This document shows, piece after piece, positions 33,889 through 42,766 of a DNA stretch of 64,000 nt. The DNA is from Oscillospiraceae bacterium (GTDB lineage: Bacteria > Bacillota > Clostridia > Oscillospirales > UBA929). The notes below the pieces were generated by a model. That model had not been told where the DNA came from. It made no database searches and saw only the letters and a list, made by a program, of their open reading frames with translations. Positions within the stretch are counted from its first letter, which is position 1; every line of letters starts with the position of its first letter. The stretch is from contig WRLU01000001.1 of assembly GCA_009777475.1 (NCBI GenBank), forward strand, positions 23,608 to 87,607, in the 5' to 3' direction. A program made the position numbers and the translations under genes.

Positions 33889-34065
33889 TTATTTCAGAAA
33901 ACTCTTCAGGGTGTCAAAATGCTTTTGGTGTTCCTGGCTAAAGCTCTCTAGCTTTTGCCGTATTGATGGGTCACTGCACTGTGATGCCATAGTCCTGTAC
34001 TTTTTGACTGCGATTTGTTCGCTTCCGAGCAACTCCTCTAGCACCATCAATTCTTTGGTCGTCAT
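33889..34065 (-). CDS. Small CotF-like or ferritin-like coat protein, 58 residues
   Basis: ATG at 34065 with GGGAGG 9 nt upstream; stop TAA at 33889. The peptide MTTKELMVLEELLGSEQIAV ... CSDPSIRQKLESFSQEHQKH has the paired-helix pattern of small coat or rubrerythrin-like proteins (E in the first helix, ExxxxH in the second) and resembles the following CotF-type protein. It is co-transcribed with it and the two may form a complex. Too short for many gene finders. Confidence 0.75.
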   Translation of the reverse strand: MTTKELMVLEELLGSEQIAVKKYRTMASQCSDPSIRQKLESFSQEHQKHFDTLKSFLK

Positions 34066-34141
34066 GCGCTGAAACCTCCCTTGTCAAAATGTTTTCCCCT
34101 ACATCTTGCCCAAAATAAACAAAATTATTCCTTTGATGTGT

Positions 34142-35893
34142 TCAGCCATCTTTCTTTGAAAGCGAAAGCCCCAATTCCTCCAGCTGTGCCGCATTTGCCG
34201 GACTAGGACAGCCGGTCATGGGGCAAACAGCGGACTGGGTTTTGGGGAACGCCACTACATCACGGATATTGGACGTTTTACATAGCAGCATGACCAGGCG
34301 GTCAAAGCCAAACCCAATGCCGCCATGAGGGGGTACGCCGTAGGAAAAGGCCTTTAAAAGATGACCGAACCGCGCCTCCATTTCCTCCTCCGAAAGCCCT
34401 AGCAGGGAAAACATCTTCTCCTGAACATCGCTTTGATGGATGCGTATTGACCCGGAGGAAAGCTCATAACCGTTACAAACCATATCATAAGCACGCGCCC
34501 TGGCAAGGGAGATGTCAAGGACTCCGTTTTCGTCCGGCTCAAGAAGGGCAATATCCTCTTGCATGGGCGAACAGAAGGGATGATGCTGTGCCACAAACCG
34601 GCCTTCCTCTTCGCTGTATTCAAACAGGGGGAATTCTGTAATCCACACAAACTCCAGGCGATCATAGTCGATCAGATCTAACCGGGAAGCGCATTCCAAT
34701 CTTAACGCACCTAGTGAGGTTTTCACTAACCTATCGCTTTCATCGGCAATGCAAAGCAGCAAATCACCCTCTGAAAAGTTAGTCTCCTCACAAATTTTAT
34801 TTAAGGTATCCTCCGACAGAAATTTAGAAAAGCCCGAGCTATCATGCTTGTGCCAGGCAAGACCCTTTACACCGAGGCCTTTGACAAAAGCGGTCAGGCT
34901 GTCAATTTCCCTGCGGGACATTTTGCCGCCGCCGCTGACATTGATCGCGCCAACACTTTTCGCTCCATCAAAGACACCAAACCCGCAATTCCGGGTGAGC
35001 CCCGTCAGGTTTTTGAGCTCTAAGCCAAAGCGCAAGTCAGGCTTGTCGCTACCGAAGCGTTCCATTGCTTCCCTCCAGGGCATGCGGGGAATGGGCATGG
35101 GTATTTCTTTGCCGGAGACATCAAGGAAGAGTGCGGCTATCATGCGCTCGCAAATAGAGAGAATATCGTCAACCTCCACAAAGCTCATTTCTAAGTCAAT
35201 TTGGGTAAACTCAGGCTGACGGTCAGCACGTAGGTCCTCGTCCCTCAGGCAGCGTGCCAATTGGAAATAACGGTCAATCCCAGACACCATCAAAAGTTGC
35301 TTATACTGCTGAGGGGATTGAGGAAGGGCATAAAAGCTTCCGGCGTGAAGCCGTGAGGGAACGAGATAGTCACGGCTGCCCTCGGGGGTCGATGCTGTTA
35401 AGATGGGCGTTTCTACCTCTAAAAAGCCCTGAGCATCTAAAAACCGGCGGACAGACTGCATTGCCTTATGCCTTACAATTAAATTTTTCTGCAAAGCCGG
35501 CCTGCGAAGGTCTAAATAGCGGTATTCCAAGCGTAAAAGTTCAGATGTTTTGATTTCGTCTTCAATTTCAAATGGTGTGGTTTGCGCCCGGGAAAGTACG
35601 CTGAGCTCTGTTATATCCAATTCAATTTCACCGGTTGGGATATTTTTGTTTTTGGCCGAACGCTCCCGGACCGTGCCTGTCACGGAAAGGCACCATTCGC
35701 TCCTGACCTGCCCGGCTTGCCCCCTCAAAGGGCTGTTTTCGTCAAAAACACATTGGCATATGCCCTCACGGTCACGCAAGTCAATAAAAATCAAGCCGCC
35801 TAAATCCCTGTGCTTTTGTACCCACCCGCAGAGGGTGACCCTCTGCCCGATATGCCCCGGGCGCAATTCACCGCAATGATGTGTGCGTTTCAT
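34142..35893 (-). CDS. aspS: Aspartyl-tRNA synthetase
   Basis: Class IIb synthetase that charges tRNA-Asp (possibly also tRNA-Asn if the non-discriminating form). 583 residues: N-terminal OB anticodon-binding domain ([20 protein letters not shown]), motif 2 with [18 protein letters not shown] residues ([20 protein letters not shown]), the bacterial GAD insert (about 290-400), and motif 3 [11 protein letters not shown]. Length and domain order are typical of bacteria. It starts with ATG at 35893, upstream AAGGAAGG. Whether it is discriminating cannot be told without a gatCAB survey. Confidence 0.97.
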   Translation of the reverse strand: MKRTHHCGELRPGHIGQRVTLCGWVQKHRDLGGLIFIDLRDREGICQCVFDENSPLRGQAGQVRSEWCLSVTGTVRERSAKNKNIPTGEIELDITELSVLSRAQTTPFEIEDEIKTSELLRLEYRYLDLRRPALQKNLIVRHKAMQSVRRFLDAQGFLEVETPILTASTPEGSRDYLVPSRLHAGSFYALPQSPQQYKQLLMVSGIDRYFQLARCLRDEDLRADRQPEFTQIDLEMSFVEVDDILSICERMIAALFLDVSGKEIPMPIPRMPWREAMERFGSDKPDLRFGLELKNLTGLTRNCGFGVFDGAKSVGAINVSGGGKMSRREIDSLTAFVKGLGVKGLAWHKHDSSGFSKFLSEDTLNKICEETNFSEGDLLLCIADESDRLVKTSLGALRLECASRLDLIDYDRLEFVWITEFPLFEYSEEEGRFVAQHHPFCSPMQEDIALLEPDENGVLDISLARARAYDMVCNGYELSSGSIRIHQSDVQEKMFSLLGLSEEEMEARFGHLLKAFSYGVPPHGGIGFGFDRLVMLLCKTSNIRDVVAFPKTQSAVCPMTGCPSPANAAQLEELGLSLSKKDG

Positions 35894-35933
35894 ACAAGCC
35901 TTCCTTTCCGCTGCCGTGTTTCGGCAACAAAGA

Positions 35934-35963
35934 GCGGCGGCAAAAATAAAACTTAGCCGCCGC
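35934..35963 (-). terminator. 8-bp hairpin between cheV and aspS
   Basis: GCGGCGGC (35934-35941) pairs perfectly with GCCGCCGC (35956-35963) in the 93-nt gap after the cheV stop. No T-tract beyond it on the minus strand. Confidence 0.5.
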
Positions 35964-35986
35964 GGGTTAGTTTCAAGGGGAGTCTA

Positions 35987-36916
35987 TTAAATCCACTGAT
36001 CTATAGTTGAAACCAGGTTGCCGATTTCAGGCTTGGAGAGTTGAGCACTGGCCCCCAGCGATTCACCCTTAAGCTTCATGTCATCGTCAATCAGGCTGGA
36101 GAAGATGATAACTGGGATGGTGTTCATAACACGGTCGTCTCTTATCAGCTTGAGCAGGCGGTGACCATCCATCTTTGGCATCTCAATGTCTGTGATAACT
36201 GCCGCCACCCGGGACTCAATAGGCTCATTGTTCACCGTACATTCATCGCGGAGCTTAATGAGGTGATTCCATGCCTCCTGACCGTTGGGCAACGCGGTAA
36301 TATTGACATACCCCGCTTGACCTATAGCATCCAGTACCATCCTCTTAAGCAGCGTGGAATCCTCGGCAAAAACAATGGGCTTGTTGCTTCTCTCGCGAGG
36401 GCCTAATTCGGCGATTTCAGACATTTGTATCCCGGTTTCTGGGCTGATGTCAAATACAATTTTTTCAAAGTCTATAATGGTGATGAGCTTTGTGCCGATT
36501 TTGGCGATTCCAGTGGCAAGGCCCTCCTCTCCACCGTATATGGTGTTGTCCGGCTTTTCAATGTCGCTCCAGCGGATACGATGAATCCCCTCTACCGTAT
36601 GCACATGGAAGGCGGCATTCATCTTGTTGAAATTAGTAAGGACAAGCATATCGCGTTCATTATCCTCTCTGCTTGTAAGTCCCATGTAGCCCGCCAGGTC
36701 GATTACCGTAAGGATTTTGTCACGCGGCATAAACACCCCCTCTATGCTGGGATGAGCGTTAGGCATGGGCTTGACCGTTTTGTACTGCATGATTTCAGTC
36801 ACCTTTGCCACGTTTATGCCGAAGATATTGCTGTCGATAGTGAACTCCATAATCTCTAGTTCGTTGGTGCCGCTTTCAAGTAAAATCTCCGGTTGGTTTT
36901 TTTGCGGGTTTGCCAT
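35987..36916 (-). CDS. cheV: Chemotaxis coupling protein CheV
   Basis: CheW-like domain (about 18-160: FTIDSNIFGINVAKVTEIMQ, MPNAHPSIEGVFMPRDKILT) fused to a receiver domain (about 180-309) with the acidic pair E185/D186, phosphoacceptor D243 in AVITDIEMPKMDG, and K295 in QLSKPE. CheV links chemoreceptors to CheA and acts in adaptation; phosphorylation comes from CheA. The length of 309 fits. RBS GGGAGG. The presence of cheV near the flagellar genes fliD and fliS (on the other strand) fits a motile cell. It is apparently monocistronic. Confidence 0.95.
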   Translation of the reverse strand: MANPQKNQPEILLESGTNELEIMEFTIDSNIFGINVAKVTEIMQYKTVKPMPNAHPSIEGVFMPRDKILTVIDLAGYMGLTSREDNERDMLVLTNFNKMNAAFHVHTVEGIHRIRWSDIEKPDNTIYGGEEGLATGIAKIGTKLITIIDFEKIVFDISPETGIQMSEIAELGPRERSNKPIVFAEDSTLLKRMVLDAIGQAGYVNITALPNGQEAWNHLIKLRDECTVNNEPIESRVAAVITDIEMPKMDGHRLLKLIRDDRVMNTIPVIIFSSLIDDDMKLKGESLGASAQLSKPEIGNLVSTIDQWI

Positions 36917-36989
36917 AGTAATTTCCTCCCTTGTGTTTGTATACGGACGGTATATATGCTCTGGGGACTCTTCCTGGCTTTGCGCCGGG

Positions 36990-37385
36990 CTATGTTGATG
37001 TCATTATATTGCGCCAATTAAGGTCGCCACGCATCAGCCCCTGGATAAGAACCTCTGCTGTGGCAATATTCGTTGCAATAGGAATGCTGTGCAAATCGCA
37101 GAGCCTGATCAATTCCATGCCACGTTCATGGGGGGGGGAAGATAGTGGGTCGCGGAAGAAAATCACCAGATCAATTTCATTGTATGGTATGCGTGCGCCA
37201 ATCTGCTCTTGCCCCTGCACACCGGAAGAAACGCAGGAAATAGACAATCCGGTAGCCTCAGTGATTAAACGGCCGGTGGTGGCGGTTGCACAGAGGCTGT
37301 ACTGGGAAAATGTCTTGCTGTAGGCTATGCAGAACTGCACCAGCATCTCTTTTTTCCTGTCGTGAGCGATTAAAGCTATATTCAT
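36990..37385 (-). CDS. mgsA: Methylglyoxal synthase
   Basis: Converts dihydroxyacetone phosphate to methylglyoxal, bypassing lower glycolysis. Start at 37385 (AGGAAGG upstream) gives 131 residues: MNIALIAHDRKKEM, TTGRL (37-41), SSGVQGQEQIGARI (53-66), IDLVIFFRDPLSSPP (71-85), and IPIATNIATAEVLI (101-114). The family pattern GPxGGDxQIGA is changed here to GVQGQEQIGA, with Gln59-Glu60 in place of Gly-Gly-Asp. Codons 83-86 contain a run of nine C (G on the plus strand, 37130-37138). A strong promoter lies at 37488-37517. Confidence 0.88.
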   Translation of the reverse strand: MNIALIAHDRKKEMLVQFCIAYSKTFSQYSLCATATTGRLITEATGLSISCVSSGVQGQEQIGARIPYNEIDLVIFFRDPLSSPPHERGMELIRLCDLHSIPIATNIATAEVLIQGLMRGDLNWRNIMTST

Positions 37386-37487
37386 AGGTAAAAAAACCTT
37401 CCTCTCCTTCAATTGGACACTCATAGTCATTTTACGAAAAGGCAAAATGGTAAGCCGCGAAGGACACCCCGGGACACCCCGCAAAGC

Positions 37488-37517
37488 ATTATATATCAAA
37501 AGAATTGTCAATGTCAA
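37488..37517 (-). promoter_or_regulatory. Sigma-A promoter of mgsA
   Basis: On the minus strand TTGACA (37512-37517), 18 nt, TATAAT (37488-37493). A second TTGACA (37506-37511) is repeated in tandem. Two direct repeats of GGGGTGTCC follow around 37463-37480 and may bind a regulator. Confidence 0.65.
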
Positions 37518-37601
37518 GGTTTTGGGAAAATGTTTTTTTGCTTGCTAGGCTGCGCCTGCAGGCCTTGAAAACACTGTATGAAATTTTCCGTTCAAAGATA
37601 C

Positions 37602-37630
37602 TTGACATTACTTACGTTATCTGTTATCAT
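37602..37630 (+). promoter_or_regulatory. Sigma-A promoter of the ferredoxin gene
   Basis: TTGACA (37602-37607), 17 nt, TATCAT (37625-37630), 35 nt before the ferredoxin start. Confidence 0.65.
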
Positions 37631-37664
37631 CAAGATGAGTTCTGGAAGAAGGAAGGTGAAGGAT

Positions 37665-37826
37665 ATGTTTAAGATTAACGATAACTGCATTAGTTGCGGT
37701 GTTTGCGTGCCGGAATGCCCGGTTGAGGCAATCGAATCCGGCGACAGCAAGTACACCATCAATGATGCCTGCATCGATTGCGGGGCCTGCAAGGACGTTT
37801 GCCCAACCGAAGCGATTGAGGGGTAG
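37665..37826 (+). CDS. Two-[4Fe-4S] ferredoxin
   Basis: Low-potential electron carrier of clostridial type. The start at 37665 (GAAGGAAGG upstream) gives a 53-residue protein; the longer frame from 37578 adds residues unlike any ferredoxin. Two CxxCxxCxxxCP motifs are present at C8-C11-C14-C18 and C36-C39-C42-C46, with the usual internal pseudo-twofold symmetry. It is probably monocistronic, though rsmI follows on the same strand after 42 nt. Confidence 0.96.
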   Translation: MFKINDNCISCGVCVPECPVEAIESGDSKYTINDACIDCGACKDVCPTEAIEG

Positions 37827-37868
37827 AGTAGCAACGTTGCTATCTGCAAACTCGGGAGGTCTATTGGG

Positions 37869-38684
37869 GTGGCACTGTATATCATTGGAACGCCGATAGG
37901 TAATTTGGGCGATATGCCGCCTCGGGCAGTAGAGGTATTGTCATCCTGTGACTTTGCGGCGGCGGAAGATACTCGCGTTACCCAAAAGCTTCTGACTCGG
38001 TTTGGAATAAATGTCCGGTTGCTCTCCTACCATGAGCACAACCGTTCCAGGAGCGGGGCTGGAATATTAGAGCGGCTGGAAAATGGCGAAACAGGTGCTT
38101 TGGTGTCAGATGCGGGCATGCCGGTCATAAGCGATCCCGGCCAGGAGCTTGTGAGCGAATGTCATACGCGTAGCATTCCTGTACTGCTGGTTCCGGGGCC
38201 CTCGGCTCTGACTTGTGCCCTTGCCCTGTCCGGATTGCCTTCGGGTCGGTTTTGCTTTGAGGGGTTTTTATCCGTTTCACGCAAAAATCGTTATGAGCAT
38301 TTAGATGAACTGAAATCGGAACGCCGTACCATGGTTTTTTACGAGGCCCCGCACAAGCTTATGAACACTCTCAGGGATATGCTGGAGTTCTGGGGTGACC
38401 GCCGAGCATCTGTCTCTCGGGAGATGACCAAGCTGCACGAAGAAACCTTAACCGGAACACTTTCTTCCCTTGCGGAACATTTTTCTAAAATTAAGCCAAA
38501 AGGCGAGATTGTTCTGATTGTTGAGGGTGCGGGCAAACCGCAGCCTCTGTCGCTAGAGGCTACGGTTGAATTGGCTTTGAGCCATCAGGAATTACCACCC
38601 TCCCAGGCGGCTCGTTTGGTTGCCAAAAGCTCAGGAAGAAGCAGGCGCGAAATTTACGAAAAAACTTTTTTGAAAAAAAGTTAA
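37869..38684 (+). CDS. rsmI: 16S rRNA (cytidine1402-2'-O)-methyltransferase
   Basis: SAM-dependent TP-methylase fold enzyme that modifies C1402 of 16S rRNA. The GTG start at 37869 follows GGGAGG. The 271 residues include ALYIIGTPIGNLGDMPPRAV, AAEDTRVTQKLL, ALVSDAGMPVISDPGQELV, VPGPSALTCALALSGLP and FEGFLSVSRKNRYEHL, as expected. A C-terminal helical region (about 220-271) with the typical SQAARLVAKSSGRSRREIYE completes the family layout. It is followed by a flagellar-type promoter and fliD. Confidence 0.95.
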   Translation: MALYIIGTPIGNLGDMPPRAVEVLSSCDFAAAEDTRVTQKLLTRFGINVRLLSYHEHNRSRSGAGILERLENGETGALVSDAGMPVISDPGQELVSECHTRSIPVLLVPGPSALTCALALSGLPSGRFCFEGFLSVSRKNRYEHLDELKSERRTMVFYEAPHKLMNTLRDMLEFWGDRRASVSREMTKLHEETLTGTLSSLAEHFSKIKPKGEIVLIVEGAGKPQPLSLEATVELALSHQELPPSQAARLVAKSSGRSRREIYEKTFLKKS

Positions 38685-38708
38685 AGTTACATTAAATCTC
38701 TACGATAT
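38682..38708 (+). promoter_or_regulatory. Candidate flagellar sigma-28 (SigD) promoter of fliD
   Basis: TAAA (38682-38685), 15 nt, then TACGATAT (38701-38708), close to the SigD pattern TAAA-N15-GCCGATAT. It lies about 40 nt before fliD, a typical late flagellar gene. A sigma-A reading of TATAAT at 38706 lacks a good -35. Confidence 0.45.
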
Positions 38709-38747
38709 AATCTATAGAGGGACTTATAATAAAAGGAGGTACATACC

Positions 38748-40232
38748 ATGGCGACTAACGCAATTACCGGATTATTCTCAGGAATGGACACAGACTCGCT
38801 CGTTAAAGTAATGGTAATGAGCCAACAGCAAAAAATAAATAATCTGGAGCAAAAAAAGATCACGGCGGAGTGGAAGCGCGATGAGTACATTGACATCAAC
38901 AACCGGCTCCGCATGTTTACGGACAAGTTTGTCAGTGTATTGGGTTCGACAAGTATGTCTTCGCGTTCGGCATACTCAGACCTTAAGGTCAACATGACAG
39001 GCGGCGGTAGCGGCAGTGTAGTTGTCAATCCGGGTAGCTCCGTTCAGCCCGGGCAATATAATGTCCGGGTAGATCAGATTGCCACGACAACGACAATGAC
39101 CGGAAATAGAATTTCAGATGACGGCAAGATTCTGTCTTCCTCTGAGATTAACGGCATGACTGTCAGGAATATGCGCCAGCTCGTCTCAGGAGAATCATCA
39201 GGCAGCGGAGTTGAGTTCACCATAAACGGCGTTGAGTTTTCATTCCGCGCCAATACCTCAATGCAAACGATTATGTCTGCTGTAAATTCTTCGTCAGCCG
39301 GTGTTACAATGTCTTACTCCGAAGCAAGCGAACGCTTCACAATTACCGCCAATGAAATGGGCGAAAAAGGGAACATCTCCGTATATGATAACAATGGCTT
39401 CTTAGGCTCTCTGGGCCTTGCCTGGGTTGAGCAGGGGCAGGATGCTGTTGTTTATTTCAATGGGGAAGCCGAGGCGCGTAGCTTAAGCTCCAACAGCCTA
39501 AGCATAGGCGGTATGCAGATTAGCTTTATACGTCCCACAAGTGCGGACGGTGTCGATTTTTCAATTGATGCAGACTATCAAAAGCCTCTGGAAAATATGA
39601 GGGGATTTCTGGCGGAATTCAACACGCTGATGTCAGATCTGTTCACTGCCTACAACACCAAGCCTGACAGAAAATACGCACCGCTGACGGAAAATGAGAT
39701 TGAAGTATTAGAACTCAGCGACAGAGAAATTGAAAAGTGGGAGGATCGTGCCAGGCAGGGTCTTCTATACAGAGACAAGCGGCTAGGCGATCTCATAAGC
39801 GGGGTGCGTACCCTGATGGGTGAGGCCTTCGGCGGTAGCACTCTGTCATCGATCGGCATAATCTCCGGCGGTTACTCTCCTAAAGAGTCAACCAAGCTTG
39901 TGCTTGACGAGGAGAAGTTTTTGACGGCCCTGCAGAAAGACCCGGACAAGGTGCTTAATATTTTAACTGCCGCCGTTTCAGATACTGCGGGGGGATTTGT
40001 GCCTAAGCTCAGCAGACAGATCGAATCATTCATCGGCAATACCAAATCATACAGCATCAGTGATCTGGATGGCTACATACATAACTACGGCAAGCGCATT
40101 ACCGAGCAGGAAGCTAAGTTAGATCAATTGAGCGAGAGGTACTATAGACAATACGCTAAGATGGAAACCGTGTTGAGCCAATTGCAATCCCAGCAGGACA
40201 GGGTCATGGCAATGTTTAACATGAACCAGTAG
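38748..40232 (+). CDS. fliD: Flagellar hook-associated protein 2 (filament cap)
   Basis: Caps the growing filament and assists flagellin polymerisation; exported. 494 residues: N-terminal FliD_N motif ITGLFSGMDTDSLVKVMVMS, YNVRVDQIATTTTMTGNRIS, the variable domain, and the C-terminal FliD_C region (LMGEAFGGSTLSSIGIISGG, LVLDEEKFLTALQKDPDKVL, ESFIGNTKSYSIS..., coiled-coil ITEQEAKLDQLSERYYRQYA). The RBS AAAGGAGG is optimal. Next come fliS and a chaperone-like gene, a common order. Confidence 0.95.
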   Translation: MATNAITGLFSGMDTDSLVKVMVMSQQQKINNLEQKKITAEWKRDEYIDINNRLRMFTDKFVSVLGSTSMSSRSAYSDLKVNMTGGGSGSVVVNPGSSVQPGQYNVRVDQIATTTTMTGNRISDDGKILSSSEINGMTVRNMRQLVSGESSGSGVEFTINGVEFSFRANTSMQTIMSAVNSSSAGVTMSYSEASERFTITANEMGEKGNISVYDNNGFLGSLGLAWVEQGQDAVVYFNGEAEARSLSSNSLSIGGMQISFIRPTSADGVDFSIDADYQKPLENMRGFLAEFNTLMSDLFTAYNTKPDRKYAPLTENEIEVLELSDREIEKWEDRARQGLLYRDKRLGDLISGVRTLMGEAFGGSTLSSIGIISGGYSPKESTKLVLDEEKFLTALQKDPDKVLNILTAAVSDTAGGFVPKLSRQIESFIGNTKSYSISDLDGYIHNYGKRITEQEAKLDQLSERYYRQYAKMETVLSQLQSQQDRVMAMFNMNQ

Positions 40233-40264
40233 GCTCAGTGAGCTATTTTAGGGGGAGTTTTTTT

Positions 40265-40672
40265 ATGTTGTCTTATTCCGGAGCTTCAAATCCTTACAAA
40301 CAGCAAGATATGATGACCGCCGCGCCGGGTGAACTGGTTTCTAGACTTCTCAAAGGGTCCGTCCGGAACCTTGAGCTGTTCAAAAAGGCAGTTGATAAGA
40401 AGGATTATGGAGTTGCCAATACTAATTCGCAGAAGGCGCAGAATATTATCATTGAGCTTATGCGTGCCTTGGATGTGCGGTACGATATTGCAAAGCAACT
40501 CTTGCCGTTATACGAGTTCGTCCTTGATACAATTATACAGTCTAATATCAAGAAGGATAACGCCAAGGCTGATATAGCCATAAGGTTTATATCCGAGCTT
40601 AATGACACATGGAGAGAGGCCATGGACATAAACCGCCGCCAAACCTTCGGGACACACGTAAGCACCGTATAA
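40265..40672 (+). CDS. fliS: Flagellar export chaperone FliS
   Basis: Binds flagellin C-termini in the cytoplasm and delivers them to the export gate. Start at 40265 (GGGGGAG upstream) gives 135 residues: SNPYKQQDMMTAAPGELVSR (the YKxxxxxTAxPxELVxxLLxG motif), a four-helix bundle, and LRDTW-type end (ISELNDTWREAMD). It starts 32 nt after fliD, followed by an intrinsic terminator-like hairpin. Confidence 0.95.
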   Translation: MLSYSGASNPYKQQDMMTAAPGELVSRLLKGSVRNLELFKKAVDKKDYGVANTNSQKAQNIIIELMRALDVRYDIAKQLLPLYEFVLDTIIQSNIKKDNAKADIAIRFISELNDTWREAMDINRRQTFGTHVSTV

Positions 40673-40687
40673 TAATATATTCGGATC

Positions 40688-40720
40688 GAAAACCATGCAG
40701 CTGTCCGTTGCATGGTTTTC
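40688..40720 (+). terminator. Hairpin with T-tract after fliS
   Basis: GAAAACCATGCA (40688-40699) pairs perfectly over 12 bp with TGCATGGTTTTC (40709-40720), ending in a T-tract. It should lower transcription of the next gene. Confidence 0.65.
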
Positions 40721-40745
40721 AAAAATCAGGTCAGAGGGTGAAAAT

Positions 40746-41108
40746 TTGGACTGTCAAAAGCAAATCCATGAGCTTTTACGCGATCTTTTGCGTTTAACGC
40801 AGGAGCAATCTGAAATTTTGCGTACCGAAGAACATCCCGGTTTGGATGAAAATATCTCCGAAAGGGAATACTGTATCCAAAAACTTTCAGAATTGCCCCA
40901 AAGTGGGCGCGGAGATCTTTCAGATGAGGTCAAAAAGATTTTGACCCAGATCCGAGAAGCCGAAGAGCTGAATAAGGCACTAACTAAAAGGGAACTGAGT
41001 GAATTATCTAAAAAAATGAAAAAAACCCGGGATGGTCAAACAGCAATAAAATTTTACGACCATAATGATCCGGAAGTGGATGCTTTATATTTTGATAAGA
41101 AAAAGTAA
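40746..41108 (+). CDS. Helical protein in the flagellar cluster, likely FliT/FlgN-type chaperone
   Basis: A TTG at 40746 follows AGAGGGTG with normal spacing and gives a 120-residue, almost wholly helical, charged protein (LDCQKQIHELLRDLLRLTQE, LTQIREAEELNKALTKRELS). Position after fliD-fliS and before yaaR, size and coiled-coil make-up are those of FlgN/FliT export chaperones, but the sequence itself does not identify the family. It ends 29 nt before yaaR. Confidence 0.6.
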   Translation: MDCQKQIHELLRDLLRLTQEQSEILRTEEHPGLDENISEREYCIQKLSELPQSGRGDLSDEVKKILTQIREAEELNKALTKRELSELSKKMKKTRDGQTAIKFYDHNDPEVDALYFDKKK

Positions 41109-41137
41109 AATTATTGTACGAATAAGGTGAGCCGTCT

Positions 41138-41587
41138 ATGAAAATTTCAGATTTTGCAGCTCCTGGGCGTACCCCTTCGCTCCCCCAGGTCAGTGAGATC
41201 AAGCAAGCGTTGCAGCCGAAACCTATATTCAGCGATGTTATAGATGGGATAAGCCGTCAAAATTGCAACCAGAAGCTACTGGAAATGAGCCGTGAAATAT
41301 TCAGGCAGGGGCAGGTTTTATCCGAGCGGTATGATATTGCCGACCTGAAGCGGTATAAGCGGATGCTGTCCGAATTTATGAGTGAAGCGGTTAAATTTTG
41401 CTATGAGTTCAGAAAAAACAATTCCCGGGATCGTAACGGCAGACACAAAATGTACGCTATTGTAAAGAAAATCAATCAAAAGCTTGAAAAGCTCACCGAG
41501 AATATTTTAAGCCAGCAGGTTGATGCTATTCAATTAATTGCCGATATTGACGAAATCAACGGCATGGTGCTTGATTTATTCGTTTAG
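41138..41587 (+). CDS. YaaR family protein (DUF327)
   Basis: The 149-residue product fits DUF327: FSDVIDGISRQNCNQKLLEM, REIFRQGQVLSERYDIADLK, RYKRMLSEFMSEAVKFCYEF and KIYAIVKKINQKLEKLTENI-type helix followed by LIADIDEINGMVLDLFV. Function is unknown; in Clostridia yaaR genes often lie in flagellar or signalling clusters. ATG at 41138 with AAGGTGAG upstream. Confidence 0.88.
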   Translation: MKISDFAAPGRTPSLPQVSEIKQALQPKPIFSDVIDGISRQNCNQKLLEMSREIFRQGQVLSERYDIADLKRYKRMLSEFMSEAVKFCYEFRKNNSRDRNGRHKMYAIVKKINQKLEKLTENILSQQVDAIQLIADIDEINGMVLDLFV

Positions 41588-41630
41588 TGTTTTTTTCAGA
41601 CTAATTCCTCTGCCGGAAAGGGCGCAGGCT

Positions 41631-42200
41631 ATGAGCAATATCAGTCTTTGGACTATTTTTAGAATTAACTTTATTATAGGTCTTGTCACCTTCGGCGGCG
41701 GTCTTTCAATGGTTAGCCAAATGTATAAAACCTTTGTCGATAAAAAAGGCTGGCTGACCGGGGCTGATATGGCGGATTATATGGCTATTTCCCAGTCATT
41801 GCCTGGAGCTATTGTCATCAATATGTCAATTTTAATCGGCTATAAGCTTAGAGGCTGGCGAGGCGGCCTGATTGCCGCCTTGTCTGCATCGTTGCCCTCC
41901 CTTTTAGTTTTAGGACTACTTACATTGGCTTATGAGGCGTTTTCCTCAATACCCATGGTATTAGGTGCTTTGCGGGGAATCCGGGCAGCAACTGCGGCAC
42001 TGCTCTTTTCTATTGCCTGGCAACTTAAAAAGGATTCATTTTCCGGCAAGCTGTCTGTTGTAATTTTCGCCTGTGCCTTAGGAGCAGTTTTAGCTGGAAT
42101 ACACCCTATTCAGATTATTTTGGGAGGTGTGCTGCTTGGAATAGTAACAGCCTTGCTTTCAGCGTCAAAAACAATGGGGAGGACTGATAAATGGAAGTGA
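41631..42200 (+). CDS. chrA: Chromate transporter, N-terminal-type half
   Basis: CHR-family half transporter, 189 residues, with about five or six membrane segments. The start at 41631 follows GGAAAGGG. FIIGLVTFGGGLSMVSQMYK (the FG(G/S)GxxxVxxM motif) and DYMAISQSLPGAIVINMSIL are hallmarks of the domain; QSLPG matches the xQxxPGP motif. In Firmicutes short CHR proteins act as pairs. The next gene encodes the partner and overlaps by 10 nt. Chromate may not be the physiological substrate. Confidence 0.9.
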   Translation: MSNISLWTIFRINFIIGLVTFGGGLSMVSQMYKTFVDKKGWLTGADMADYMAISQSLPGAIVINMSILIGYKLRGWRGGLIAALSASLPSLLVLGLLTLAYEAFSSIPMVLGALRGIRAATAALLFSIAWQLKKDSFSGKLSVVIFACALGAVLAGIHPIQIILGGVLLGIVTALLSASKTMGRTDKWK

Positions 42201-42766
42201 TATCAGATCTCTTGAGTTTGTTTTTTACCTTCGCCAAAATTGGGCTGTTTACAGTAGGCGGAGGATATGCCATGATACCGCTCATGCAGAAGGAGCTTGT
42301 TCAAGCCGGACTGATGACCGAGCCGGAGGTGTTGGATATGATAGCGGTGTCCCAGGTCACACCCGGGGCTTTTTCGGTTAACGCGGCAACCTTTGCCGGA
42401 ATGCGGCTGCACGGTGCAGCAGGCGCAAGTGTTGCAACAGCGGGTGTGCTTTTCCCTTCTCTGATAATTACACTTTTGGCGGCAAAATTCTTTTTTACAT
42501 TTCGTCGGAACATATTCTTCAGAGAAACCATGCATGCCGTGCGTCCAGTGGCACTCGCACTGATTTTCTACAGTGCGCTTACTTTGCTCTGTGATGTAGT
42601 TTTTATGAAAAGCACATCGGGGGTTTCCTTGGATTGGATGGCCTTAATTTTAGGCGGTGCGGCTTTTGTTTTCCTGCAAAGCATGAGAAAAATCAGCCCC
42701 GCCCTATTGCTTATAATCTGCGGGATGGTTGGCGTAGCTGTCGAGCTTTTTCTTTCCGGCAGATGA
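42191..42766 (+). CDS. chrA: Chromate transporter, partner half
   Basis: The 191-residue second half of the CHR pair: FAKIGLFTVGGGYAMIPLMQ, EVLDMIAVSQVTPGAFSVNA and FAGMRLHGAAGASVATAGVL. Membrane topology is expected to be opposite to that of the first half. The start (GGGGAGG upstream) lies within the end of the upstream gene, so the two are translationally coupled. No chromate regulator (ChrB) is nearby. Confidence 0.9.
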   Translation: MEVISDLLSLFFTFAKIGLFTVGGGYAMIPLMQKELVQAGLMTEPEVLDMIAVSQVTPGAFSVNAATFAGMRLHGAAGASVATAGVLFPSLIITLLAAKFFFTFRRNIFFRETMHAVRPVALALIFYSALTLLCDVVFMKSTSGVSLDWMALILGGAAFVFLQSMRKISPALLLIICGMVGVAVELFLSGR

